Below are positions 17,369-25,840 of a stretch of 64,000 nt of DNA, one piece after another; position 1 is the stretch's first letter; each line of letters starts with the position of its first letter. The DNA is taken from positions 1-64,000 of the forward strand of contig NZ_FXAJ01000010.1 in NCBI RefSeq assembly GCF_900177535.1, read 5' to 3'. This DNA is from Priestia filamentosa. GTDB taxonomy: Bacteria > Bacillota > Bacilli > Bacillales > Bacillaceae_H. Position numbers and translations under genes: made by a program. Below the pieces are notes generated by a model, which saw nothing but the letters and a program-made list of their open reading frames with translations, did not search any database and had not been told where the DNA came from.

Positions 17369-18319
17369 ATGAGTAGAATCTTAACCGCAGGAGAGCCAAT
17401 GGCTTTATTTGTTGCAGAGCAGGAAGGACCGCTAGAAGATGTTGAGTATTTCAGTCGCCATGTAGCAGGTGCTGAAGTAAACTTCTCAATTGGGATGGCT
17501 CGTTTAGATCATAGTGTGACATATATTACGAAGTTAGGGAAAGATCCATTTGGAACATATATCGAGAAGTTTCTTAAACATAATGGAATTAATACATCAC
17601 TTATTCAATATGAACAACAGTATTCAACAGGCATGCAGTGGAAACAGAAAGTAAAAAGTGGCGATCCTGATGTTTTCTCAGCTCGAAAAAATTCTGCTGC
17701 TTCTCATATGGATACTGATACTCTTAAAAATTTAGACTTAGCAAGTTTTGATCATCTTCATTTAACAGGGATTCCTCCTGCTTTATCTTTAGGATGTCGA
17801 GAGATGATTTTTGAGCTTATTAAATCAGCTAAAGCAAAAGGAGTCCAAATTTCGTATGATACAAATTTACGTTATGGTCTTTGGGACAGTAAGGATGAAA
17901 TGATTAAAATCATTAACGAGCTTGCTTTTCAGGCTGATATCATCTTTCCGGGAATTGAGGAAGGAAGAATTTTGACAGGAAAACAAAATGAACAAGATAT
18001 TGCTAACTTCTATCACCAGAAAGGAGTACAAACAGTTGTTATTAAGCTTGGACCGAAGGGAGCTTTTACAAGTTCTCAAGGCAAATCTTTTTATACAAAT
18101 GGTTTTCCTGTTAAAGAAGTTGTAGATACAGTAGGAGCAGGAGATGCTTTTGCTGTAGGAGTTGTAAGTGCTTTGTTAGAAGGACAACCTTTAGATGAAG
18201 CTGTAAAGCGAGGAACCGTAACAGGAGCGCTTGCTGTTATGTCACCGGGAGATAACGAAGGGCTTCCTCATAGGCAAGAACTTGATAAAATTATGAAAGA
18301 TTCGCTAGCTCAGTCATAG
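17369..18319 (+). CDS. kdgK: 2-keto-3-deoxygluconate kinase
   Basis: PfkB/ribokinase-family sugar kinase, 316 residues, phosphorylating 2-keto-3-deoxygluconate to KDPG for the Entner-Doudoroff aldolase. The C-terminal PfkB signature DTVGAGDAFAVG carries the catalytic Asp; an N-terminal GAEVNFSIGMARL fits the substrate-binding region. SD GGAGGG precedes the ATG. Function is supported by kdgT upstream. No KDPG aldolase (kdgA) lies nearby, so it must be elsewhere. Confidence 0.9.
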   Translation: MSRILTAGEPMALFVAEQEGPLEDVEYFSRHVAGAEVNFSIGMARLDHSVTYITKLGKDPFGTYIEKFLKHNGINTSLIQYEQQYSTGMQWKQKVKSGDPDVFSARKNSAASHMDTDTLKNLDLASFDHLHLTGIPPALSLGCREMIFELIKSAKAKGVQISYDTNLRYGLWDSKDEMIKIINELAFQADIIFPGIEEGRILTGKQNEQDIANFYHQKGVQTVVIKLGPKGAFTSSQGKSFYTNGFPVKEVVDTVGAGDAFAVGVVSALLEGQPLDEAVKRGTVTGALAVMSPGDNEGLPHRQELDKIMKDSLAQS

Positions 18320-18329
18320 TTTCCTGGAC

Positions 18330-18365
18330 AAAAAGGCATTCTCGCCTTTTGAGAATGCCTTTTTA
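18330..18365. terminator. Bidirectional terminator between kdgK and the IclR gene
   Basis: AAAAAGGCATTCTC and GAGAATGCCTTTTT with a 7-base loop, between convergent genes. Confidence 0.92.
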
Positions 18366-19133
18366 TTTATAAGTGCCTTGATAACCTAAATTTTTTGAGA
18401 TTTCCTTTGTATATTGTTTCACTTTATCAATAAGGTTGGTTTGGATAGCTTCCTCTGTCACTCTATTGCTTGGACCTGAGATGCTGAAGCTTGCAACAAT
18501 ATGTCCTGTATGATTATAAATAGGAGCTGCAATGCACCTTATAACAGCTTCATTTTCAGCATTGTCTAACGCATAACCTTGCTTGTTCACTTGTGTAATT
18601 TCAGCTAGCAAAGCTTCTTTTGAAGTGATAGTTGTAGGCGTTTTGGGGATGAATTCAGTATGAGCAAGAATCTCATTTACCCGCTCTTCATTCATATCAG
18701 ATAAAAGTACTTTTCCAACACCTGTGCAGTAAACAGGCGCTCTACTACCAATACGAGAATACATTTGTACAGCTTGGTTGCTTTCAATTTTATCAATATA
18801 AAGAACTTCTCCATTATCTTCAATACATAAATGAATAGTCTCATTTACTTCTTGACCTAGTTTTCTTAGATAAGGTCTTGCAACGCTCACAATGCTTGAA
18901 TCATTGAGTAAATTTCGAGAAAGATAGAGCACTTGAAGTCCAAGCCTATATTTGTCTGTTTCTTCATCTTTTGCAACGTAGTTTAAGTTAGATAAGGTTG
19001 CTAGAAGGCGATGAAGCGTACTTTTAGTTAATCCAACTTGCTCAGCTAGGCGAGTGATTTGAATTCCTTCTGGATACTCTGAAAGTTTATTTAAAATCGT
19101 CAGAGCTCGTTCAACGGATTGAACATTTGGCAT
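18363..19133 (-). CDS. IclR family regulator, probably KdgR-like
   Basis: 256 residues with an N-terminal winged helix (ITRLAEQVGLTKSTLHRLLATL, about residues 22-45) and the IclR effector domain with RCIAAPIYNHTG and ASFSISGPSNR. ATG preceded by AGAGGT. It sits convergent to kdgT-kdgK and is the natural candidate to control them, as IclR-type KdgR does in enterobacteria. B. subtilis instead uses a LacI-type KdgR, so this cluster uses a different regulator type. The link to kdgTK is inferred from position. Confidence 0.85.
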   Translation of the reverse strand: MPNVQSVERALTILNKLSEYPEGIQITRLAEQVGLTKSTLHRLLATLSNLNYVAKDEETDKYRLGLQVLYLSRNLLNDSSIVSVARPYLRKLGQEVNETIHLCIEDNGEVLYIDKIESNQAVQMYSRIGSRAPVYCTGVGKVLLSDMNEERVNEILAHTEFIPKTPTTITSKEALLAEITQVNKQGYALDNAENEAVIRCIAAPIYNHTGHIVASFSISGPSNRVTEEAIQTNLIDKVKQYTKEISKNLGYQGTYK

Positions 19134-19337
19134 TGTATTCTACCTCTTTTATAGTTGGTATAGTACTTGCTAGTTCTAGTCTTATGATGTTTCAAGCTAG
19201 TCTTTCCTTTATGATAAAGTATGGAAATAGCTTTGTAAATTTTATTATAGGAGGTGAGGAGACTCAGAAGTGTTAAATATATTAACTTTTAATAATTTAG
19301 GGTAAAGAAAAATATCAAAATCTAGGAGGAATAAAAG

Positions 19338-20177
19338 ATGCCAAATAGCTTAAAAGACACAACAACACTACATAACGGGGTGAAAATGCCGTGGATGGGA
19401 CTTGGAGTTTTCAAAGTAGAAGAAGGAGAGGAAGTTGTAGAATCTGTAAAAGCAGCGCTAAGAAATGGATATATTAGCATTGATACAGCGGCTATCTATG
19501 GAAACGAAGAAGGAGTCGGAAAAGCGATTAAGGAATCTGGAATTCCTCGTGAAGAACTCTTTATAACAACAAAGCTCTGGAACAGCGAGCAAGGATATGA
19601 AAAAACATTAAAAGCTTTTGAGACAAGTATGGAAAAACTCGGTCTTGATTATCTTGATCTTTATTTGATTCACTGGCCTGGAAAAGATAAATATAAAGAC
19701 ACGTGGAAAGCTTTTGAGAAACTTTATAAAGACGGAAAAATTCGCGCTATTGGTGTAAGTAACTTTCAAGTTCACCATTTAGAAGATTTAATGAGTGAGG
19801 CAGAAGTGAAACCAATGGTTAATCAAGTTGAATTCCATCCACATTTGACTCAAAAAGAGCTTCTAGCTTTTTGTAAGGAGCAAGGGATTGCCCTTGAAGC
19901 ATGGTCACCTTTAAAACAAGGACAGCTTCTTGATGAGCCTTTATTAAAAGAAATTGCAGAGAAATACAACAAATCCGTTGCACAAGTTATTTTGCGCTGG
20001 GATCTTCAACATGGAGTTGTTACGATTCCAAAATCTACAAAAGAGCACCGAATTATTGAGAATGCTGATGTCTTTGATTTTGAGCTTTCCCAAGAGGAAG
20101 TAGAGAAGATTGATAGCTTAAACCAAGACAGCCGCGCTGGATCACATCCAGACACATTAACAAAGGGATTTGAATAA
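19338..20177 (+). CDS. yvgN: Glyoxal/methylglyoxal reductase YvgN (aldo/keto reductase)
   Basis: 279-residue AKR5-type aldo/keto reductase, very close to my memory of B. subtilis YvgN (MPxSLKDTxxLHNGVxMPW, [10 protein letters not shown], [17 protein letters not shown]). Catalytic residues: Asp and Tyr in [13 protein letters not shown], Lys in ITTKLWN, His in YLIHWPGK. It reduces reactive carbonyls such as methylglyoxal with NADPH. SD AGGAGG precedes the ATG. Monocistronic with its own terminator. Confidence 0.93.
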   Translation: MPNSLKDTTTLHNGVKMPWMGLGVFKVEEGEEVVESVKAALRNGYISIDTAAIYGNEEGVGKAIKESGIPREELFITTKLWNSEQGYEKTLKAFETSMEKLGLDYLDLYLIHWPGKDKYKDTWKAFEKLYKDGKIRAIGVSNFQVHHLEDLMSEAEVKPMVNQVEFHPHLTQKELLAFCKEQGIALEAWSPLKQGQLLDEPLLKEIAEKYNKSVAQVILRWDLQHGVVTIPKSTKEHRIIENADVFDFELSQEEVEKIDSLNQDSRAGSHPDTLTKGFE

Positions 20178-20181
20178 GGGA

Positions 20182-20218
20182 AAAACAGACTAGACAAAAT
20201 TGTCTAGTCTGTTTTTTT
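20182..20218 (+). terminator. Terminator of yvgN
   Basis: Perfect stem AAAACAGACTAGACA with loop AAAT and a T8 tail. Confidence 0.93.
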
Positions 20219-20377
20219 TGAGGTAAAGTACCTTTAGGGCAACATCTGTTGGAGATTTTATTTTTAGGAAACTAAAAACGGGGGTTATCGCTCATCTAAA
20301 GAAGGTTATCTAAATTTTTAGATGGGTATAAGAAAATTAATTAGGGTAACTATTTATTTTCTGAAAGGTGTGAGGGT

Positions 20378-20800
20378 ATGACAATTTTATCACAATTATA
20401 TCTTTCTATTTATAATAGCAATCAAGAAGCATTGCCTGAAATAGATAAGGACCACCATCCTTTAACAGAAATATTAAAAGAGGTACTGACAGAACAGAAG
20501 GAAGTACTTGAAAGGCTTCTTCTTTATTTGGAGGAGAGAACATTTTTATTTGAAGATGTTAAGGAACCTATCACAATTCTTTATCATAATTTTGATATTT
20601 TAAAGTCTACTTTTCATGCCTACGAACGGTCAGTGAAATGGACGAATGAAGACAAAACTGAAAAAATAGAGCGTCTCTCTCCGATTGTATCAGATATGAA
20701 GAAAAACTTAGAAAAAGCAGGGGACGAGCTTGAGAAGAGCTATGGATTTGAAACAATTCAGTTTGTTGTTCCATCATTCTATTTAAGTAAAATTCGATAG
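20378..20800 (+). CDS. Small helical protein, partner of the molybdenum enzyme
   Basis: 140 residues with no family I recognise. It is predicted all-helical, with regularly spaced Leu and many Glu/Lys, and several His (DKDHHPL, YHNFDILKSTFHAYER). There is no signal peptide or membrane segment. ATG preceded by AGGTGTGAGGG. It ends 11 bases before the molybdopterin oxidoreductase and is surely co-transcribed. The position and size suggest a dedicated chaperone or maturation factor, as TorD/NarJ-type proteins are for other molybdoenzymes, but no sequence similarity to those is visible to me. An alternative is a small redox or regulatory subunit. Confidence 0.6.
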   Translation: MTILSQLYLSIYNSNQEALPEIDKDHHPLTEILKEVLTEQKEVLERLLLYLEERTFLFEDVKEPITILYHNFDILKSTFHAYERSVKWTNEDKTEKIERLSPIVSDMKKNLEKAGDELEKSYGFETIQFVVPSFYLSKIR

Positions 20801-20811
20801 GAGGTATCGTT

Positions 20812-23238
20812 ATGGCATGGGAGAAAGAACGAATTGATACAAATATATACAGCCAAGGTGAAGTAGAGAAATGGGTCTACAGCACATGTAATATTTGTTC
20901 TGTTGGCTGTGGTTGCTACGTGGCCGTAAAAGATAATAAGATTGTTGGTATTAAGGGGAATGGAAAGCATTCGATTAATCGAGGTAGGCTTGGACCAAAG
21001 GGAGAAAACCAGTGGTATGCAAACAATAGCGAAGACCGTTTACTTCAACCGCTCATTCGTAACAAGCAAGGAGAGCTTGTGCCTTCTACATGGGATGAGG
21101 CAATGAATATTATTGTGTCTAAAGCACAAAATTCTCTAAAAACGAAAGGTACAAATAGTATTGCTATTTATTCAACAGGTCAAGGTTTTTTAGAAGATTA
21201 CTATACATTAGCTAAGATAGGTAGAGCAGGCCTTCAAACACATTTACTTGATGCTAATACGCGCCTCTGCACAGCTACAACTGAGTTTTGCCTTCTTCAA
21301 TCATTTGGAGGAGACGGAACTCCTGCATCTTTTGAAGATATTGATGAAACAGATATGCTAATGCTTTTCGGTCACAATGTTGCAGAGACAGGTACAGTCT
21401 TATTTGAACGTATTATGGAGCGGAAGAAGAAAACGGGCAAGCCTTATCTTATTGTTGTGGATCCCCGACGGACTGCTACAGCGGAAGAAGCAGACCTTCA
21501 TCTTAAGCTCTATCCAGGAACAAATGTAGCTTTACTAAACGGACTTCTTTATGATGTCTTACAAAACGGTAAAGTCGATACCTCATTTATTGAAAACTCC
21601 ACAGTTGGCTTTGAGGAAATGAAGGAGGCTTTAGCAGGATGGACACTTGAGAAAGCTTCGAAAGTGACCGGGGTTTCAGTTGAGACTTTAAAAGAAGCAA
21701 GTGAAAAACTCGGAAAGACCTCATCACTTGTAACAACAACATTGCAAGGGACTTTCCAGAGCGCAGATGCCACGACAGCATGTGTAGCAATCAATAATCT
21801 ACATCTTGTTAGAGGACTAATTGGAAAAGTTGGTTCTGGGCCTCTACATATGGCAGGGCAGCCTAGCTCTTCTGCAAACAGAACTGCGGGCGGAGTTGGA
21901 ACATATCCCGCACAGCGAAACTCTTCAAATCCTGCTCATATTAAAGAAATGGCAAAACTTTGGAATATGGAGCCTGTTAAGCTGCCATTAGGACCCGAAA
22001 AAGGAATTGAAGAGCAAATTGAAATGATGGAAAATGGTGAAATTGGTCTGTTTTGGAATATTGGTACAAATCCGCTTGTTTCTCTTCCAAATAGACAAAG
22101 AGCGAAAAAGGCATTAGAAAATACATTTGTTGTTGTGCAAGACCCGTTTATAACAGAAACAGCAGCAGTGGCAGATGTTATTCTTCCAGCTGCCCTTTGG
22201 GGAGAGAAAGAAGGAACGATGGAGAATGCGGATCGTACGATTAACTTACTACGAAAAGCAGTAGATCCGCCCGAAGGAGTTAAGTCAGATTTTGAGATTC
22301 TGTTAGACTTTGCTCATAGAATGAAGCTTAAAGACAAAGATGGTAATCCTCTTATTCAATATTCAAATCCTGAAGCTTGCTTTGAAGAATGGAAAGAAAT
22401 CTCTAGGGGCCGCCCTTGTGATATGACGGGAATCACATATGAAAAATTGGAACAATACAATGGCATGCACTGGCCTGTTAACGAAAAAAATCCAGAAGGA
22501 ACAACTCGTCTCTATTCGGATTTTGTGTTTCCAACTCAATCAGATTATACGCAAAGTTATACAAAAGATCAGTTTACAGGTCGACCACTAACAAAGGAAG
22601 AGTTTGAAGCAAAAGGAGCAAATGGTCGAGCTTTACTTCACCCAACAAAGTATTTACCACCAATGGAACAGCCAACAGAAGAGTTTCCGCTCTGGCTTAC
22701 AACAGGGAGACTTGTATGGCACTGGCATACAAGAACAAAAACAGCACGAGCTCCTATGCTACAAACAAAAGCACCACATGGATACGTAGAAATCAACAAA
22801 GAAGATGCTGATGAGTTAGGAATTATTCAAGGTGAAGTGGTGAAAATTTCCTCACCAAGAGGATGGGTAAAAGTACCGGCCCGCATTGGAGATATTGTAC
22901 AAAAAGGCTTGATTTTTGTGCCTTTTCATTACGGAAGTTGGACAAGACATGAAGCTGCCAATGAATTAACAGCTGACTTTACAGATCCTCTCTCAAAACA
23001 ACCGACGTTTAAACAGTCCGCCTGTAAAATTGAAAAATTGAGAGAAACTCATAGAGTAAAAGTAGACGAAACGATTGATACACTAACAGAACAGTATGGC
23101 ATCTCAAGAGAAGCTTTATTAAAAGCCAATAGATTAAAAGAGAATGACCATATTGGGAATGGGAATTTACTTGAAATTCCAGTCTCAATGTTAAATACCC
23201 CTATTCCAGCTTATTTGCCTGATTATAAGAAATTATAA
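20812..23238 (+). CDS. Molybdopterin oxidoreductase (NasC/NapA-like) with C-terminal LysM-like module
   Basis: 808-residue cytoplasmic enzyme of the DMSO-reductase superfamily; no Tat or Sec signal. The N-terminal Fe4S4 motif has Cys26-x2-Cys29-x3-Cys33, but Gly61 (NRGRLGPKG) stands where the fourth Cys is expected, while an extra Cys35 follows Cys33. Cys153 (TRLCTAT) fits the Mo ligand of assimilatory/periplasmic nitrate reductases. The molybdopterin domain and C-terminal dinucleotide-binding domain (TGRLVWHWHT, PFHYGSW) are complete. Residues 751-790 read as a LysM-like module (DTLTEQYGISREALLKAN then LLEIP). No FAD or ferredoxin subunit and no cofactor genes are nearby. Substrate is unproven: nitrate, formate or an S/N-oxide are possible. 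Confidence 0.85.
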   Translation: MAWEKERIDTNIYSQGEVEKWVYSTCNICSVGCGCYVAVKDNKIVGIKGNGKHSINRGRLGPKGENQWYANNSEDRLLQPLIRNKQGELVPSTWDEAMNIIVSKAQNSLKTKGTNSIAIYSTGQGFLEDYYTLAKIGRAGLQTHLLDANTRLCTATTEFCLLQSFGGDGTPASFEDIDETDMLMLFGHNVAETGTVLFERIMERKKKTGKPYLIVVDPRRTATAEEADLHLKLYPGTNVALLNGLLYDVLQNGKVDTSFIENSTVGFEEMKEALAGWTLEKASKVTGVSVETLKEASEKLGKTSSLVTTTLQGTFQSADATTACVAINNLHLVRGLIGKVGSGPLHMAGQPSSSANRTAGGVGTYPAQRNSSNPAHIKEMAKLWNMEPVKLPLGPEKGIEEQIEMMENGEIGLFWNIGTNPLVSLPNRQRAKKALENTFVVVQDPFITETAAVADVILPAALWGEKEGTMENADRTINLLRKAVDPPEGVKSDFEILLDFAHRMKLKDKDGNPLIQYSNPEACFEEWKEISRGRPCDMTGITYEKLEQYNGMHWPVNEKNPEGTTRLYSDFVFPTQSDYTQSYTKDQFTGRPLTKEEFEAKGANGRALLHPTKYLPPMEQPTEEFPLWLTTGRLVWHWHTRTKTARAPMLQTKAPHGYVEINKEDADELGIIQGEVVKISSPRGWVKVPARIGDIVQKGLIFVPFHYGSWTRHEAANELTADFTDPLSKQPTFKQSACKIEKLRETHRVKVDETIDTLTEQYGISREALLKANRLKENDHIGNGNLLEIPVSMLNTPIPAYLPDYKKL

Positions 23239-23276
23239 TAAAACCCCCTCCTTTTCTAAAGGGAGGGATTTTATTA
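23236..23276 (+). terminator. Terminator after the molybdenum enzyme
   Basis: AATAAAACCCCCTCCTTTT and AAAGGGAGGGATTTTATT form a stem with one bulge directly at the stop codon. Confidence 0.8.
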
Positions 23277-23344
23277 TAGTTTTCAAAGCGTTCATCTTCT
23301 GTTCTAATAAAAGAGGGCATAATAAACAAACTGGAGATGGGAAC

Positions 23345-24046
23345 ATGAAGGCATATAAAACACTTTTATTTGATGTAGATGAAACATTATTAGACTTTAA
23401 AGCAGCTGAGAAACAGGCATTATCTCTTCTTTTTAAAGAACAAGACTTTCCTTTAACAGAAGACGTAAAAGTTCGCTATAAGGAGATTAATGACCGTCTT
23501 TGGCAAGCGTATGAGAACGGAGAATTAGCGCGTGATGAAGTTGTTAATACAAGGTTCTCACTTTTATTAAAGGAGTACGGAAAAGAAGCAGATGGAGTAC
23601 GTCTACAAGAGCGTTACAAAAGTTATTTAGAACAGGGACATGACTTGATTGACGGAGCCTTTTCTTTAATTGAAAAACTCTCCAATTACTACGATTTATA
23701 CGTTGTTACCAATGGCATTTCTTCAACCCAATACAAACGCCTCAAGGATTCGAAGATTTACCCATTTTTTAAAGACGTTTTTGTTTCTGAAGATACAGGA
23801 TTTCAGAAGCCAATGAAAGAATACTTTAACTATGTATTTAAAAGAATACAAGGACATAATTTAGCACAGACGTTAATTATTGGTGATTCACTGAGTGCAG
23901 ATATTAAAGGCGGTCTTGCTGCCGGAATTGATACATGTTGGCTTAATCGGGAAGGAAAAAGCAATAAAGAAATTGTTCCAACATACGAAATCGCAAAACT
24001 TGATGAGTTATATGATCTACTTTTAACGAGTAATTCTGTGCGGTAA
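23345..24046 (+). CDS. HAD hydrolase, YjjG/YfnB-type nucleotidase
   Basis: 233-residue HAD-superfamily phosphatase with a helical cap. Motif I is LLFDVDETLLDF (nucleophile Asp10, general acid Asp12), motif II VVTNG, motif III Lys in FQKPMKEYF, and motif IV IIGDSLSADIKGG. It matches the noncanonical pyrimidine nucleotidase group (YjjG; YfnB in B. subtilis), which removes phosphate from damaged nucleotides. ATG with GGAGATGG upstream. Nearly adjacent to the following acetyltransferase fusion (11 bases), so likely one operon. Confidence 0.85.
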   Translation: MKAYKTLLFDVDETLLDFKAAEKQALSLLFKEQDFPLTEDVKVRYKEINDRLWQAYENGELARDEVVNTRFSLLLKEYGKEADGVRLQERYKSYLEQGHDLIDGAFSLIEKLSNYYDLYVVTNGISSTQYKRLKDSKIYPFFKDVFVSEDTGFQKPMKEYFNYVFKRIQGHNLAQTLIIGDSLSADIKGGLAAGIDTCWLNREGKSNKEIVPTYEIAKLDELYDLLLTSNSVR

Positions 24047-24057
24047 GGAGTGAGGAA

Positions 24058-24879
24058 TTGGATATCAAGAAAGATGATTTAGAAGATGTTAGAGTCAAAG
24101 AGCTTATTTCAGAACATCTGAACAATATGACAGAGCATTCTCCACCAGAAAGTATCCACGCTTTAGATATCGCGAAATTAAAAACAAACGATATTACATT
24201 CTGGAGCATTTGGGAAAATGGACAGTTGCTTGGGTGTGGAGCATTAAAAGAGCTTGATGAAAATCACGGAGAGATTAAATCAATGCGAACAGCATCTGTT
24301 CATCGGCGAAAAGGTGCAGGAAAGAGAATGCTTCAGCATATTCTAGAGGAAGCAAGTAAAAGAGGTTATAGTAGAGTTAGTTTGGAAACAGGAGCAATGG
24401 AGGCTTTTATCCCAGCAAGAAAGCTTTACGAAAACTTTGGGTTTCGTTACTGTGCTCCTTTTGCACAGTATATAGAAGATCCCTATAGTATGTTTATGAC
24501 GAAAGAAGTAATGAACGAGGCTAGAGTTGGGCAATATGAGGAAAAGCTACGAGTAGCTATGCTTGAAGGGGATGTAGGAAGTCTTGAAGCTCTTCTTGCT
24601 GACGAATTAGTATTTGTAAATCATTTTGGACAATTTTTAACAAAGCAAGATGATCTTGTTGCTCACCGTTCAAAAATCCTAAAATTCTCAAATATTGAGA
24701 TTGGAGAGCAAGTGATAAAGCTTTTAGGAGATGTTGCTGTTACCTCTACCAAAGCATTCCTTCAAGGAACAGTCGGAGAGGAAGAAATCAATCACGAGAT
24801 GAGTTATTCAAGAGTGTGGAAAGAACAAAATGGAACACTTCAAATTGTTGCAGGTCATTGTAGTGCTGTCGTAAGTTAA
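24058..24879 (+). CDS. GNAT acetyltransferase fused to a SnoaL/DUF4440-like domain
   Basis: 273 residues. The first half is a GNAT N-acetyltransferase with the acetyl-CoA loop RRKGAGKRML (motif A) and the C-terminal KLYENFGFRYCAPF pattern. The second half (from about residue 160) reads as an NTF2/SnoaL-like DUF4440 domain (LRVAMLEGDVGSLEALLADE, VNHFGQFLTKQD, YSRVWKEQNGTLQIVAGH). TTG start with AAGGAGTGAGG five bases upstream; an internal Met at the domain junction has no SD, so one fused protein is preferred. The C-terminal domain may bind a small ligand. Substrate unknown. Confidence 0.8.
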   Translation: MDIKKDDLEDVRVKELISEHLNNMTEHSPPESIHALDIAKLKTNDITFWSIWENGQLLGCGALKELDENHGEIKSMRTASVHRRKGAGKRMLQHILEEASKRGYSRVSLETGAMEAFIPARKLYENFGFRYCAPFAQYIEDPYSMFMTKEVMNEARVGQYEEKLRVAMLEGDVGSLEALLADELVFVNHFGQFLTKQDDLVAHRSKILKFSNIEIGEQVIKLLGDVAVTSTKAFLQGTVGEEEINHEMSYSRVWKEQNGTLQIVAGHCSAVVS

Positions 24880-24910
24880 GCTGTCTTTTTGTAAAAAGAC
24901 AGCTCTTTTT
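24879..24910 (+). terminator. Terminator after the GNAT fusion
   Basis: AGCTGTCTTTTTG and AAAAAGACAGCT followed by CTTTTTC. Confidence 0.88.
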
Positions 24911-25058
24911 CTATCTTCTTTTAAAAATTCAACTTATTTACAGTTGTTTGGATAAAAAGGATATTTATTGAAACAACTTTGCCATTCATTCGTAAGTAAT
25001 AGTAAGAAGAACAATAAGTCGATATTCAAAATTAATAATAGAAAAGGAGTAGCTTTTA

Positions 25059-25490
25059 ATGACCGAAAAGTCCTCAAAAAATGGAGTTATTATTACAACA
25101 ATCCTTTCTGCCGTTTTGTATTGTCTCCTCATCATTTTTACTTCACTCTCACCTTTATCTGATACTGGAGAGCATGCTAATGAATTTGGAACAGCAGGAA
25201 TGTTGTCAGCTATTGGTATGATTCTTGCTTTCTATCTTGTTCCCCTTTTGTTATATATTATAAATGTTAAAGGAATGACCATTGTTATGGCTATTCTCTG
25301 TAGCATGGGAATCCTTACTCATATTATCGTTATTGCATCTGTACTCTTGATGAGTTTAGGAACTTCTCCTTTTCCATATTTAATTGAAATTATTGCAACA
25401 TGTATCTTATCTTTTATGGTTAACTTTATGTGGTTTTTCATTGCTTTTCGTACTTCAAAAGAAGCAGCGGAGATGTCTTTTGATTCATAA
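25059..25490 (+). CDS. Four-helix membrane protein (DUF5391-like)
   Basis: 143 residues with four hydrophobic segments (about residues 10-28, 47-68, 73-97, 105-130) and a short charged C-terminus. The motif SLSPLSDTGEHANEFGTAGM after the first helix recalls DUF5391 proteins of Bacillus; this is from memory and tentative. AAAGGAG precedes the ATG. A smaller membrane protein follows 34 bases later, probably co-transcribed. Function unknown. Confidence 0.7.
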   Translation: MTEKSSKNGVIITTILSAVLYCLLIIFTSLSPLSDTGEHANEFGTAGMLSAIGMILAFYLVPLLLYIINVKGMTIVMAILCSMGILTHIIVIASVLLMSLGTSPFPYLIEIIATCILSFMVNFMWFFIAFRTSKEAAEMSFDS

Positions 25491-25524
25491 ATAGGACGTT
25501 AATTTAGAAAGGAAAGATTTGTTG

Positions 25525-25800
25525 ATGTTTGTAAAATTAATCATGTGCCTTTTACTGCTTGCTCTAAGTTACCCAGCTTTTTCGGATGCTCTTTCAAAAC
25601 GATTTGATGATAAGTTTTTCAATACTCTATTATGGGAGGGTGGCACATTAACTCTTATAACTTTACCATCCGTTGCTCTCCTGTGGTGTTGTAAAAAAAT
25701 CTTTAAACCAAGAAGCTACCAAATGGTTTTTAGGTCAGTGGCCTTTCTATTTGGTCTGCTTCTTGTATCTGGGGCAGGGGGAGTATGGTTTATTGGATAA
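25525..25800 (+). CDS. Small membrane protein of unknown function
   Basis: 91 residues with three hydrophobic segments (residues 1-19, about 38-55 and 70-88) and a conserved-looking turn SKRFDDKFFNTLLWEGGT. The ATG at 25525 is preferred over two TTG codons just upstream because AGAAAGGAAAG is then well placed. Followed by a terminator. No family recognised. Confidence 0.6.
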   Translation: MFVKLIMCLLLLALSYPAFSDALSKRFDDKFFNTLLWEGGTLTLITLPSVALLWCCKKIFKPRSYQMVFRSVAFLFGLLLVSGAGGVWFIG

Positions 25801-25803
25801 AAT

Positions 25804-25834
25804 AAAAAGGCAGCTTGATAGCTGCCTTTTTATG
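25804..25834. terminator. Bidirectional terminator
   Basis: AAAAAGGCAGCT-TGAT-AGCTGCCTTTTT between the convergent small membrane gene and the GntP permease gene. Confidence 0.92.
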
Positions 25835-25840
25835 AGGAAA

